Assembly (NCBI RefSeq): GCF_000744655.1
Contig: NZ_JQMJ01000004.1
Span: forward strand, 868,001 to 932,000
Length of the DNA stretch: 64,000 nucleotides
DNA from: Streptacidiphilus rugosus AM-16
GTDB lineage: Bacteria; Actinomycetota; Actinomycetes; Streptomycetales; Streptomycetaceae
Direction of reading: 5' to 3'
Part shown: positions 53,153-64,000 of the stretch, piece by piece
Layout of the letters: each line of letters opens with the position of its first letter
Position numbering within the stretch: the stretch's first letter is position 1
Position numbers and translations under genes: made by a program
The notes under the pieces: generated by a model
The model's database searches: none
Told to the model about the DNA's origin: nothing
The model's input: only the letters and a program-made list of their open reading frames with translations

Positions 53153-54127
53153 TCAGATCCAGTCCTTGCGTCTGAAGACCAGGTAGAGCAGGACGGAGAC
53201 GACCACGATGATCACCGTGGACGTCCAGAAACCCACGGCACTGCTGAAGCCGGGATAGGGCACGTTCTGGCCGTAGAAGCCGGTGATCGCGGTCGGCACG
53301 GCGATCACCGCGGCCCAGCTGGTGACCTTCTTCATGATGAGGTTCATGCGGTTGCCCTGGACCGACAGATTGGTCTCCATGATCGAGGTCACCATGTCGC
53401 GCAGGGACTCGGTCCACTCCGTCGCGCGCAGCACGTGGTCGTAGATGTCCTGGTAGAAGGGCTGCATCGGCTCGGGGACCAGGTGCAGGTCGCGCCGCAG
53501 GAGACTGTTGACGACCTCGCGCATCGGCAGCACGACGCGGCGCAGCCGGGTGAGGTCCTTGCGCAGCGCGTAGGAGGAGCGCTGGACGGTGTCGATCTGC
53601 GCGCGGCCGTCGTCGAAGAGCAGGTCCTCGAGCGCCTCGATCCGGTCGTCGAGCTCCTGGACGGCTCGGAAGTGACCGTCCACGACGACGTCGAGCAGTC
53701 CGTGCAGCAGGAACGCCACCCCGTGGGACGCGAGTTCGGCGTTCTCGTCCCAGCGTGTCACCACCTGCGCGATGTCGAACTCGTCGCCGGCCCGGACGGT
53801 GATCAACGCGTTGGGCAGGACGAAGACGGACATCTCCACCGTGTTCAGCTGTCCGGGTGAGCTGCTCGGGCGGACGGCGTAGACGCTGAGGAACACGTGG
53901 TTGGGGTACCGGTCGAGCTTGGGCCGCTGGTGCGCGTGCCGGGCGTCCTCCACGGCCAGTTCGTGCAGGCCGAGCTCGTCCTCGAGTATCCGGAAGTCGG
54001 CGGGCGTCGGCGCGCACAGGTCGAGCCAGGCGGTGACCGCGGGTGAGTCCAGATGGTCCGCCACCTCCTGCACCGGAAAGCCCTCGCTCACCAGCCGGCC
54101 GTCGCGGTACAGGCGGGTCCTAGCCAC
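53153..54127 (-). CDS. CorA-family magnesium/cobalt transporter, GQN motif
   Basis: A 324-residue CorA-type channel: soluble N-terminal domain, a long stalk helix (ALEDLLFDDGRAQIDTVQ ... RRVVLPMREVVNSLLRR) and two C-terminal membrane helices ending RRKDWI. The pore signature is YGQN at 285-288 instead of the usual YGMN. Such GQN variants occur in actinobacterial family members, but selectivity is uncertain. GTG at 54127 after GAGGT. Monocistronic. Confidence 0.88.
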   Translation of the reverse strand: MARTRLYRDGRLVSEGFPVQEVADHLDSPAVTAWLDLCAPTPADFRILEDELGLHELAVEDARHAHQRPKLDRYPNHVFLSVYAVRPSSSPGQLNTVEMSVFVLPNALITVRAGDEFDIAQVVTRWDENAELASHGVAFLLHGLLDVVVDGHFRAVQELDDRIEALEDLLFDDGRAQIDTVQRSSYALRKDLTRLRRVVLPMREVVNSLLRRDLHLVPEPMQPFYQDIYDHVLRATEWTESLRDMVTSIMETNLSVQGNRMNLIMKKVTSWAAVIAVPTAITGFYGQNVPYPGFSSAVGFWTSTVIIVVVSVLLYLVFRRKDWI

Positions 54128-54469
54128 GGCGGGCACCTCGCAGGGTCCGTCGGGGCCCGGCTTGCCCGACGCGGGGAGCGCGCTGAGACACAGCTGTTCC
54201 TTCCTGCCGCCGATGTGGTCGTCAGCGTCTTCCCCGTTGCGGCCCCCGGCACACGAGGATCGGCGTGCAGGCCCGGCTGCTTCTCCGGATGGCCTGATCC
54301 GACAGATCCTGGTCGTTGCGGCCATGTCCGAACGGGCGGAGCAGGAACACCACCGCCTCGCCCGCCTCGACGCCGCCGGACGCCTCGCCACGCGCGGCGC
54401 GTGACGCGCCGTTCGCCGTGCCGGACCGCCCCGGATGCCCGAATTCGGCCCGCCCGAGCGGTCGCGCCG
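54128..54469. other. Gap without a gene
   Basis: Between the corA start and the ligase stop nothing convincing is seen. A short frame starting at 54324 (27 residues, MSERAEQEHHRL...) is too small and has no ribosome site. A weak GC-rich inverted repeat near 54395-54412 could end the ligase transcript. Confidence 0.4.
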
Positions 54470-57124
<2,655 letters not shown>

Positions 57125-57317
57125 TCATCCTTCCACGCGAGGGAGCGGCGGTCCGCGGTCACGCGGCTACGGCCCCGGGACGGGTGGAGGGCCCGTCCCG
57201 AACCGGTGTGTGAGCGGACGTCAGGCGTGAACCGCAACCGATCGGGGTCGGCGGTCTCGCGCGAGCCGGGGCGTGGTGCTTCAATCCAGCCTGGCCGGCC
57301 GACCCGGGGAGGGGCAC

Positions 57318-57848
57318 GTGAGCGACGGCGACAGGACGACGGAGACCGATGCGGCGCAGGTACCGACGCCGCCGCCGAGAAGGCCCGGTGACGATCTGCG
57401 GGGGAATCCCGTGCTGGCCGGGCTCGGCTTCGGGATCATCGGCCCGGTCTTCCTCGTCCTCGGCATCGTGTACACCCATGAGGCACTGGCTGCGCGCGAC
57501 GACTACGCGCACGCCCACCCCGTGACGGCCAGGGTCGTGTCCGCGCAGTACGTGAAGGCGGACAGATCCGAGGCCGAGAGGATCGTCGTCGCCCTCGACG
57601 GCTCCGGGGCGACGGTGACGATCGACGACGTGGCCTCGGCTCCGGACCATCTCGTCCCCGGTCAGGCGGTGGACGTGCTCACCTCCTCGGCCCGGCCGGG
57701 TCACGCGTTGTTCGCCCGCCAACTCGGCTGGAGCAAGCTGATGCTTCCGGTCGCGGGGATCGTGGCGGGGGTCGGCGCGCTCTGTGCCTTCGTCCGGTGC
57801 GCCGTGGAGACGCGGCGGCTCATCCGTCGGCACCGGCAGGCGGTCTGA
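57318..57848 (+). CDS. Membrane protein, DUF3592-like
   Basis: A 176-residue protein with an acidic, proline-rich N-terminus, one helix near GLGFGIIGPVFLVLGIVYT, an extracytoplasmic beta-domain (PVTARVVSAQYVKADRSEAERIVVALDG) and a second helix (LMLPVAGIVAGVGALCAFV). That order is like DUF3592 proteins. Function unknown. GTG at 57318 after GGGGAGGGG. Confidence 0.6.
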   Translation: MSDGDRTTETDAAQVPTPPPRRPGDDLRGNPVLAGLGFGIIGPVFLVLGIVYTHEALAARDDYAHAHPVTARVVSAQYVKADRSEAERIVVALDGSGATVTIDDVASAPDHLVPGQAVDVLTSSARPGHALFARQLGWSKLMLPVAGIVAGVGALCAFVRCAVETRRLIRRHRQAV

Positions 57849-57988
57849 CCTCGCGGTGGCCGGGTGTCCCGCGGGTCGTTCTTCCGGGGGCCACGTCTGC
57901 CCCGACCTCGGAGGCGCCTGCCGGATAATGACCGGGGCCGCACGCCGACTGCGTCCGCGGCACCGATCGATCGAGAGGCAGAGGACGG

Positions 57989-58363
57989 ATGACCCTGGAG
58001 GAAGGCCGACGCGTGAGGCTCGCGGAGGACCTCGCGATCGGCGAGGCGGTCGCCGGGGAGCCCGGGGCGGTCGTCGGGTTCCTTGCGCTCGGGGCCGGGA
58101 TCGAGGGCACCGTCGAGCGGGTGGACGGGGAGCTGCCGGAGAGCGAGGAGGTCCGCGAGTACGAGCGGCTCAAGGCCCTGTTCGACGGCTACGGGCACGC
58201 GATGCCGGAGGCGAGCCGGAAGCGGTTGGAGGAGGAGATCGCCCAGTTGGAGCCGGAGTGGGCCGCGCACCGGGAACGCGGCAGCCGGGTGACCGTCCGG
58301 GTCCGGTGGGACAACGGCTTCGTGCTCGACGGGGCGCACGAGGACGTCCTCACCGCGCTGTGA
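57989..58363 (+). CDS. Hypothetical protein (124 residues)
   Basis: A small acidic protein: beta-rich start (GRRVRLAEDLAIGEAVAGEPGAV ... GIEGTVERVD), a helical hairpin (SEEVREYERLKALFDGYG ... RKRLEEEIAQLEPEW) and a final strand pair (VTVRVRWDNGFVLDGAHEDVLT). It looks like a split SH3-like barrel with a helical insert. No family recognised. Confidence 0.65.
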   Translation: MTLEEGRRVRLAEDLAIGEAVAGEPGAVVGFLALGAGIEGTVERVDGELPESEEVREYERLKALFDGYGHAMPEASRKRLEEEIAQLEPEWAAHRERGSRVTVRVRWDNGFVLDGAHEDVLTAL

Positions 58364-58412
58364 GGGGGACAGCCACCTGCCGCTGGTCGGCCTCGCGCGG
58401 CGCCCGTGCAGA

Positions 58413-58859
58413 ATGGCCGACATGAACGATCATCAGGGCGACGGGCGCCACCGGCCCACCCGGCTCGCCGCAGCGGGGGCGGCAGCCGTGACGATCGGCG
58501 CCGGGCTCGGGATCAGGGCGGTCGCGAGCAACGCGGTCACCAAGTACGCAGGCGACGCGCTCTACACGGTGATGGTCTACACGCTGATCGTGCTCGTCGC
58601 GCCCCGGGCGAAGCCCCGGTGGGTGGCCGGGGGCGCACTCGCCTTCAGCACGGCCGTCGAGTTCTTCAAGTTGAGCGGCGTGCCGGGCGATCTGGGCCGG
58701 CACAGCACCGCCGCCCGCCTCGTCCTCGGCACCACGTTCAACCCGCCCAACCTGTGCTGGTACGCCGTCGGCGCCGTCGTCGCCTGGCTCGCCCACCGGG
58801 CGTCCACGACGACGGCCACGACCGCGGCGGCGCAGGCCGAACCCGAGCCTTCCAGGTAG
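58413..58859 (+). CDS. DUF2809 family membrane protein
   Basis: A 148-residue protein with four hydrophobic segments and the DUF2809 pattern KYAGDALYTVMVYTLIVLVAP, VEFFKLSGVP and LVLGTTFNPPNLCWYAVGAVVAW. Function unknown; some family members carry a role in vancomycin-type resistance by annotation only. It follows the hypothetical gene by 49 bases. Confidence 0.85.
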   Translation: MADMNDHQGDGRHRPTRLAAAGAAAVTIGAGLGIRAVASNAVTKYAGDALYTVMVYTLIVLVAPRAKPRWVAGGALAFSTAVEFFKLSGVPGDLGRHSTAARLVLGTTFNPPNLCWYAVGAVVAWLAHRASTTTATTAAAQAEPEPSR

Positions 58860-58894
58860 GGCCCCGGCCCACCTGCCGCGCGCACCGCGCGAGG

Positions 58895-59218
58895 TCAGTC
58901 GATGACGAGCTCGCCCATCGCGCTCCAGCCGTCCGCTCCCGGGATCGTGGTGCTCACGATGTCGGGGGTGCGGCTCAGCAGCGGACGCATCGCCTCCAAC
59001 CCGGCGCGGAAGTGGTCGGAGGTCACGTGCGCCTCGCCGGCGCCGTCCTGGAAGGCTTCGACCAGCACGTAGGTGTTCGGGTCCTCGATGCTGCGCGACC
59101 ACTCGAACCACAGGTTGCCGGGTTCGTTCCGGGTGGCCCGCGTGAACGCGGCGACCTCCTCGGGCCACCGCTCGGCATGTTCGGGTTTCACGGAAAGCTT
59201 CACGACAATAAAGATCAT
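58895..59218 (-). CDS. Antibiotic biosynthesis monooxygenase (ABM) domain protein
   Basis: A 107-residue ferredoxin-like ABM/YgiN-type protein: IFIVVKLSVKPEHAERWPEEVAAFTRATRNEPGNLWFEWSRS and VLVEAFQDGAGEAHVTSDHFRAG. Such proteins are cofactor-free monooxygenases or heme/quinol-related dimers. ATG at 59218. Single gene. Confidence 0.88.
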   Translation of the reverse strand: MIFIVVKLSVKPEHAERWPEEVAAFTRATRNEPGNLWFEWSRSIEDPNTYVLVEAFQDGAGEAHVTSDHFRAGLEAMRPLLSRTPDIVSTTIPGADGWSAMGELVID

Positions 59219-59528
59219 CCGGCTGCCCTTCGCACTGGTCCGCGCCAACGTCCCGATCCGCCGCGCCGGACGGCCGGGATCTCGTAGGCGAGGATCTCAC
59301 GGGGCGGCCACGCCCACGTGGAGCCGCGTTCGGCCCGCCTCGCAGGGCGCCCGGCCGGGCCGGACCGATGCAGTCGACCGATCGGATGATATCTGTCCCA
59401 CACGCCGTCATGAAGCGGACCGGTCAAGGGGCTTCCGCGCCCGCCGCGCATACGATGCTGCCGCGAGAATCCGACTTATCGGATATATCAGGCTCGCACT
59501 CCTTTCCTCTCCTGAATCGGCGGTGTGC
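59219..59528 (+). other. Promoter region of the D-Ala-D-Ala carboxypeptidase
   Basis: No gene is supported here. An AT-rich patch at about 59470-59495 contains TTATCGGATATATC with a CCGA-n4-TCGG inverted repeat overlapping it; it is the best candidate for the promoter. No clear -35 box was found. Confidence 0.35.
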
Positions 59529-61148
59529 ATGAAACGGATGTTCCGCAGGCGGCTCCGGCCCTGCGCTGCAGCCTGCGTGGCGCTCGTGACCGCGGCGGGC
59601 CTGGCGGCGACCGCCCCCGCGGCGCTGGCGACGGCTCCTCCGCCCGCACCTGCGGCGGAGCACGGCTATCCCCTTTCGCCCGCCGTCGAGGCGGTCATGC
59701 ACCAGCCGGGCTACGAGACGGCGCAGTGGGGCGTGTACGAGGTCGACCCGTCGAACGGCAAGGTGATCCACTCCCAGTTCGCGCGCCAGTCCTTCGTGCC
59801 CGGCTCGGACACCAAACTGGTCACCATCTCGGCCGCCTGGCACAGCCTGGGCCCCGACCACCGCTTCACCACCCCCGTGTACGCGACCGGCACGCGCCGT
59901 GGCTCGACCCTGAACGGGAACCTGGCGCTCGTCGCCCAGGGCGACCTGACGATGGGCGGCCGGACCAAGCCGGACGGTTCGGTCGACTACACCAACGTCG
60001 ACCACACCTCCGCCAACGACCTGCCCGGCGCCACGCTCACCCCGGAGAACCCGCTCGCCGGCCTGAACCAGATCGCCCGACAGGTGCGCCAGGCGGGCAT
60101 CACGCGGGTCAACGGCAACGTGATCATCGACCCGCGGCTGTTCACGCCCCCGGCCCTGGACCCGCAGCCCACCCCGCTGATCATCAACGACAACCTGATC
60201 GACCTGCTGACCACCCCGACCAGGCCCGGCGAGCAGGCCAAGCTGTTCTGGCGCCCGCAGGTCCAGCCGTACAAGGTGAACTTCAACGTCAAGACGGTGG
60301 CCGCGGGCGGTTCGACGAACGTCACAGTGACGGCCTCCCCGGACGGCACCAGGATCTCCGTGTCCGGCCAGATCGCCGCCGGGACGCAGCCGCTCCTGCG
60401 GACCTCGCCCATCATGGATCCGAACGCCTTCGGCCGCACCGCGCTGATCGAGGCGCTCGGCCGCGCGGGCGTCACCGTCGGCGCGAACCCGACCGGCCCC
60501 AACCCGGAGCGCAGGCTCCCCGCCTCGTACGCCCACGACCCCCGGGTGGCCGCGTACGTCTCGCCGCCCTACCGCCAGTACGCCAAGCTGATCCTGAAGG
60601 TCAGTCACAACCTGGGTGCCAACCTGGCGTTGTGCAACATGGCCACGCTCCGGGGCAGCAAGGACTGCTTCGGCGGCGGCTTCGCCGTCGAGCACGACTT
60701 CCTCACCGACGTCGCGCACGTCGACCCGAAGCAGTTCCAGCTCGACGACGGACGCGGCGGCGACGCGACCGAGAAGGCCACCCCGCTCGGCCTCGCCGAG
60801 ATCCTGGGCTACTGGCTGCACACCCCTGACGCGACGGCGTTCCGGCTGTCCCTTCCCATCCTGGGCGTCAACGGCTCCAACGCCATCTCCTGCCCCCACT
60901 GCCCGGCCAAGGGCAAGGTCTTCGCCAAGCCCGGCACCGTCATCGGTATCGACCGGCTCAACAACCAGTTCGCCGTGGCGGACCAGAGCCAGGCCGGCTA
61001 TCTGCTGACCGACGACGGCCACCTGCTCATCTTCGTCGTCCTGGTCAACTCCGCCACGGCCCCGGACATCCAGGGCGTCGTACGCGTCTTCGACGACACC
61101 AACCAGATCTCGGCCCTGCTGCAGGAGGAGGCCTCGGCGCACCTGTGA
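59529..61148 (+). CDS. dacB: D-Ala-D-Ala carboxypeptidase/endopeptidase (S13, PBP4-like)
   Basis: A 539-residue secreted penicillin-binding protein trimming peptidoglycan stem peptides. A Sec signal (PCAAACVALVTAAGLAATAPAALA) ends near residue 36. SxxK is Ser93-Asp-Thr-Lys96, SxN is in KVSHNLGAN, and the third motif reads KPGT (AKPGTVIG) where KTG is standard. ATG at 59529 is chosen; a GTG six bases earlier is also possible. Terminated by a strong hairpin shared with the convergent operon. Confidence 0.88.
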   Translation: MKRMFRRRLRPCAAACVALVTAAGLAATAPAALATAPPPAPAAEHGYPLSPAVEAVMHQPGYETAQWGVYEVDPSNGKVIHSQFARQSFVPGSDTKLVTISAAWHSLGPDHRFTTPVYATGTRRGSTLNGNLALVAQGDLTMGGRTKPDGSVDYTNVDHTSANDLPGATLTPENPLAGLNQIARQVRQAGITRVNGNVIIDPRLFTPPALDPQPTPLIINDNLIDLLTTPTRPGEQAKLFWRPQVQPYKVNFNVKTVAAGGSTNVTVTASPDGTRISVSGQIAAGTQPLLRTSPIMDPNAFGRTALIEALGRAGVTVGANPTGPNPERRLPASYAHDPRVAAYVSPPYRQYAKLILKVSHNLGANLALCNMATLRGSKDCFGGGFAVEHDFLTDVAHVDPKQFQLDDGRGGDATEKATPLGLAEILGYWLHTPDATAFRLSLPILGVNGSNAISCPHCPAKGKVFAKPGTVIGIDRLNNQFAVADQSQAGYLLTDDGHLLIFVVLVNSATAPDIQGVVRVFDDTNQISALLQEEASAHL

Positions 61149-61175
61149 CAAGGTGCTCCGGTCCGCGTAGCGCGG

Positions 61176-61217
61176 GCCCTTCGTGGGCGGGCGACGTCGC
61201 CCGCCCACGAGGGGCCG
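61176..61217. terminator. Bidirectional hairpin between convergent operons
   Basis: A nearly perfect inverted repeat of about 20 bases per arm (centre CGACGTCG) lies between the dacB stop and the zinc-ribbon gene stop. It can end transcription from both sides. Confidence 0.8.
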
Positions 61218-61227
61218 CATCAGCCGA

Positions 61228-62340
61228 TCAGCCGTGGTGCGACTTGCCCACCATGACCGCCGCCACCACGGCGGCGACCAGCAGCACCGCCACGAGCGAC
61301 GCCACCGCGATCTTCAGCGCACTGTACGGGCGCTCGCCGATGACCTCACCGGTACGGGCGTTGACCATCACCGGCCACGGCTTGCCGCCGTGGAGGTAGC
61401 TCATGAACCAGACCGGGAGCAGCAGCAGCTTGTACGTTACGTCGCTGTACTGCGTGGACACCGTATGGACCCGCTGCTCGTCGCCGCCGATGTCGCGGGC
61501 GCAGTCGGTCCGGATGACCGGCGCCATCCGCTGCTTGGCGGACTCCAGTCCGGCCTCCGGCTCCAGGTCGTAGCGCACGGTGCGGAACCCGGCCAGGTAC
61601 TCCTCCTGGTAGGGCACCGCCTCCGGCAGCGGCCAGGGCGTGAGCTTCTCCAGCTGCTCCTCGGGAGTGCGGGTGGTTCCGGGGACCAGCACGTCGTCGA
61701 AGAAGCGGCTGACCGTGCCCGAGGCCGGGTACCAGGCCGTCTTCTGGACCTGCTCGGTCCGGGTGACGGTCTGACCGTCCACGGTCTCCGTGTAGGTCCG
61801 GGTCTCGTAGTAGTGCTCACCGCGCTCACCGGTGTAGTCGCTGGTGGTCTCCGCGTCGTAGGTCCAGTGCGGCAGGTAGCTGCCCCGGAAGGTCTCCGCC
61901 TCGGTGACCTTCTTCAGGCTGGACGGCGCGAACCAGCGGGACTTCGTCCAGGCGCCGAGCGCCTCCCGCGCCTGGTCCCTGGTCACCGCGAACGGCAGCA
62001 CCGCCTCGGGCACGACGCGCTCGCTGGAGACGGCGTCGGAGACCAGCGGCGTGGCGCAGAACTGGCACTTGTCGCTGAGTGCGTCGCTCTCGGTCACGGC
62101 CTGGCATCCGGGACACCGGAACACCTTCATTCCCGGGGGCACGGCCGCACGGAGCGGCAGCACGGCCAGCTCCTGGATCGGGTGCTCGGTCACCTGCCGG
62201 GGCGCCGGCACGATGCCCTGCTCGTGCCGACAGTAGGGGCAGCGCAGCGCGTACGTCCCGGGCGCGTACTCGCTGCGCGCGCCGCACGCCTCGCACTCGA
62301 ACGCGCGGTCCGGCGCGGGCGCCAGGCCCTCTTCCGTCAT
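61228..62340 (-). CDS. Zinc-ribbon membrane protein (TFIIB-type; YdjG-like)
   Basis: A 370-residue protein with an N-terminal zinc ribbon (CEACGARSEYAPGTYALRCPYC), a second ribbon (FRCPGCQAVTESDALSDKCQFC), a long soluble part with HWTYDAETTSDYTGERGEHYYETRTY and a single C-terminal helix (KIAVASLVAVLLVAAVVAAVMV). It follows the SPFH gene in one operon. In Bacillus subtilis the membrane zinc-ribbon protein YdjG partners the SPFH-like YdjI in the SigW-controlled ydjFGHI operon and links it to PspA; a similar membrane-stress job is inferred. Confidence 0.82.
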   Translation of the reverse strand: MTEEGLAPAPDRAFECEACGARSEYAPGTYALRCPYCRHEQGIVPAPRQVTEHPIQELAVLPLRAAVPPGMKVFRCPGCQAVTESDALSDKCQFCATPLVSDAVSSERVVPEAVLPFAVTRDQAREALGAWTKSRWFAPSSLKKVTEAETFRGSYLPHWTYDAETTSDYTGERGEHYYETRTYTETVDGQTVTRTEQVQKTAWYPASGTVSRFFDDVLVPGTTRTPEEQLEKLTPWPLPEAVPYQEEYLAGFRTVRYDLEPEAGLESAKQRMAPVIRTDCARDIGGDEQRVHTVSTQYSDVTYKLLLLPVWFMSYLHGGKPWPVMVNARTGEVIGERPYSALKIAVASLVAVLLVAAVVAAVMVGKSHHG

Positions 62341-62433
62341 CGTCCCTCTCCCCCGTGGGTGGTCGTTTCCGTGGTCGCTTCCGCGGACGTCGCTCGGACG
62401 TCCCGGCGTGGTGGCTGCTGCATCACGGCCGCC

Positions 62434-63585
62434 CTATCCCTGCGGCGGGAGCGGCGGGAGCGGCGGCGGCACGTTGGCGAACAGCGGGGCGAGCTCCCCG
62501 ACCTGCTCGGCGGGCTGCCAGTTCGCCATACCGTTGTGCCACACCAGCGTGGCGCGGGTCAGCCCTCCCGAACCCACCAGCCCGGCCAGGGCGTTGGCCT
62601 CGTACGGGCCCTGCTGCTGACCGCCCACCGCGACGAACCACTGCACCGCGGTCGGCAACGGCGGGGGCACCGCGGCGGCCGGGGCCTGCGCGGGCACGGG
62701 GGCCGAAGGTGCCGCGGGCGCGGCGGGGCTCTGGGGCGTCAGGCCCTGGGCGATGCGCTGGCCCAGCGCCATGCCGACGCCGAGTCCGACGCCCTCCCCG
62801 GCTCCGCCGGGATTGGCCGCGGCCGTCCCGATCGCGTTGGCGGCCTGGAACCTGGTGTAGTCGTCGAGGTTGCCCGCGATGCCCATCCGCGAGCGGGTGT
62901 CGATGGCGGCCTCGACCTCCGGCGGGACGCTGATGTTCTCGATGACGAACTTCGGGATCGCGATGCCGACGGAGGCCAGGTCCTCGGTCAGGATCCCCGC
63001 CAGCTGCTGCCCGATGCCCTCCTGGCGGGCCGCCAGGTCCAGCAGCGGGACGTTCGCCGAGCCGAGGGCGGAGCCCAGCTTGGAGACGACGAGCTGGCGC
63101 AGGTACTCGCCGACCTCCTCGGTGCGGAACTGCGGGTCCGTTCCCGCGAGCTCGCGCAGCAGGGCGGCCGGGTCGGAGACCCGCGCGGCGAACGCGCCGA
63201 AGGCGCGCACGCGGACCATGCCGAACTCCGGGTCCCGCAGGATGATCGGGTTCTGGGTGCCCCACTTGAAGTCGGTGAACTGCCGCGTGTTGACGAAGTA
63301 GACCTCCGCCTTGAAGGGCGACTCGAAGCCGTACTTCCAGCCCTTCAGCGTCGACAGCACCGGCATGTTCTGCGTGTGCAGCGTGTACGTCCCGGGCGAA
63401 AAGACGTCCGCCAGCTGCCCCTCGTTGACGAAGACCGCGACCTGGGACTCGCGCACGACCAGGCGCGCGCCCATCTTGATCTCGTTCTCGTAGCGGGGGA
63501 AACGCCAGACGATCGTGTCACGGCTGTCGTCGGTCCACTCAAGGATGTCGATGAACTCTCCGCGTATGCGGTCCATCAGACCCAC
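62434..63585 (-). CDS. SPFH-domain protein with C-terminal GYF_2 domain (YdjI-like)
   Basis: A 383-residue protein: an SPFH/virion-core-like domain (RLVVRESQVAVFVNEGQLADVFSPGTYTLHTQNMPVL ... FIVINTR-like VYFVNTRQFTDFKWGTQNPIIL), a helical part, an Ala/Pro linker (PAAPAAPSAPVPAQAP) and a GYF_2/DUF4339 domain (QWFVAVGGQQQGPYEANALAGLV). It is not a typical integral protein; it may be held at the membrane by the zinc-ribbon partner coded 93 bases downstream. The GYF_2 domain normally binds proline-rich peptides. Confidence 0.85.
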   Translation of the reverse strand: MGLMDRIRGEFIDILEWTDDSRDTIVWRFPRYENEIKMGARLVVRESQVAVFVNEGQLADVFSPGTYTLHTQNMPVLSTLKGWKYGFESPFKAEVYFVNTRQFTDFKWGTQNPIILRDPEFGMVRVRAFGAFAARVSDPAALLRELAGTDPQFRTEEVGEYLRQLVVSKLGSALGSANVPLLDLAARQEGIGQQLAGILTEDLASVGIAIPKFVIENISVPPEVEAAIDTRSRMGIAGNLDDYTRFQAANAIGTAAANPGGAGEGVGLGVGMALGQRIAQGLTPQSPAAPAAPSAPVPAQAPAAAVPPPLPTAVQWFVAVGGQQQGPYEANALAGLVGSGGLTRATLVWHNGMANWQPAEQVGELAPLFANVPPPLPPLPPQG

Positions 63586-63771
63586 AGCAGCACCACTCTC
63601 TCCTACCGACCCACCCGCCCCTACCCGGCGGCTCCGGGACGCGTTCGGGGCGGCCGGTCAGCATTATGACCTGCCGTGATACACCCTGCCGCATTACCGG
63701 CGAACCGTTGCGGACCCGGAACGCCGTCGAGTAGGACGGCACGCGTCGGCCGCCGGCCCCGCGAACCGGCG

Positions 63772-64000
63772 TCAGCCCGCGACCACCTCCAGGTGGTAGG
63801 TCGTGTCCACCCAGAAGTCGTCCGACGAAGCCTTGATCGACAGGACGTACTGGCCAGGGGAGAGGGGGTCCAGCGTGCACCAGATCCCCCACGCGATGCG
63901 CGGCCGTCGCATCGCCCAGAAGCGCTTGGAGGCGAACTCCTGCATCGGCAGAGGGTTGCCGTTCAGCACGGCCTCGGCGCTGGAGACGTCCAGACGCCAC
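63772..64000 (-). CDS. Hypothetical protein, C-terminal part (runs off the window)
   Basis: The last 76 residues of a minus-strand gene whose start lies beyond 64000: WRLDVSSAEAVLNGNPLPMQEFASKRFWAMRR, then GQYVLSIKASSDDFWVDTTYHLEVVAG to a stop at 63772. The beta-rich end resembles an Ig-like or carbohydrate-binding fold but is not assignable. 63586-63771 holds no gene that I can support. Confidence 0.6.
   Translation of the reverse strand, partial: WRLDVSSAEAVLNGNPLPMQEFASKRFWAMRRPRIAWGIWCTLDPLSPGQYVLSIKASSDDFWVDTTYHLEVVAG

Noticed and set aside
54324-54404. A 27-residue plus-strand peptide
   Set aside because: No ribosome site and composition like the surrounding non-coding DNA.

Overview
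The window is very GC-rich DNA with densely packed, mostly short operons, GTG and TTG starts, GGAGG-type ribosome sites, Tat-type export signals, F420-type oxidoreductases and SpoIIE/HATPase phosphatases. This points to a streptomycete (Streptomyces, Kitasatospora or Streptacidiphilus) chromosome, probably an accessory or arm-like part rather than the core. No tRNA, rRNA, CRISPR array or phage module was seen.

Layout. 1-2.0 kb: remains of an ABC-transporter ATPase and a universal stress protein whose 5' ends are fused head to head, then a PAS-like scrap. 2.0-8.1 kb: an intact fermentation operon (adhE, pyruvate formate-lyase, its activating enzyme) behind a good DosR/DevR-like hypoxia box. 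8.2-11.3 kb: MpaB-type oxygenase, BBE-type flavin oxidase, SnoaL-like protein. 11.3-16.1 kb: divergent surface-polysaccharide genes (FemAB-like transferase; flippase and GT-C-like membrane protein) with an exact 15-bp element present once, inverted, in front of each side. 16.2-21.6 kb: phoU and a large Tat-exported alpha-L-rhamnosidase with a clear promoter, paired upstream repeats and a duplicated 3' end. 21.7-30.4 kb: a SpoIIE-family phosphatase, a TetR/hydrolase pair with palindromic operators, an XRE/DUF2975 pair, VOC and luciferase-like enzymes and a secreted B-lectin. 30.7-34.6 kb: a SAVMC3_10250-family gene split by an IS200/IS605 element and capped by an IS256 element; all three transposase genes are frameshifted. 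34.7-45.7 kb: membrane PH-like proteins, Gfo/Idh oxidoreductase, a MarR/metallo-hydrolase pair, a serine hydrolase, a TetR-TauD-MFS set, epoxide hydrolase and methyltransferase. 45.7-59.2 kb: large LuxR (LAL) regulator, YceI, small kinase, aldo/keto reductase, RibD-like reductase, CorA with a GQN motif, NAD-dependent DNA ligase, Nudix and small hypotheticals. 59.5-64 kb: D-Ala-D-Ala carboxypeptidase and an SPFH/zinc-ribbon operon resembling the Bacillus YdjI/YdjG envelope-stress pair.

How genes work together. AdhE, PFL and PFL-activase form a complete anaerobic route from pyruvate to formate, acetyl-CoA and ethanol; the DosR-like box and the adjoining stress-protein remnant suggest a hypoxia-survival island. 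Several regulator/target pairs can be read with their likely operators: TetR and alpha/beta hydrolase, XRE and DUF2975, MarR and UlaG-like hydrolase, TetR and TauD-MFS. Function statements rest on family recognition from translated sequence; no database search was run.
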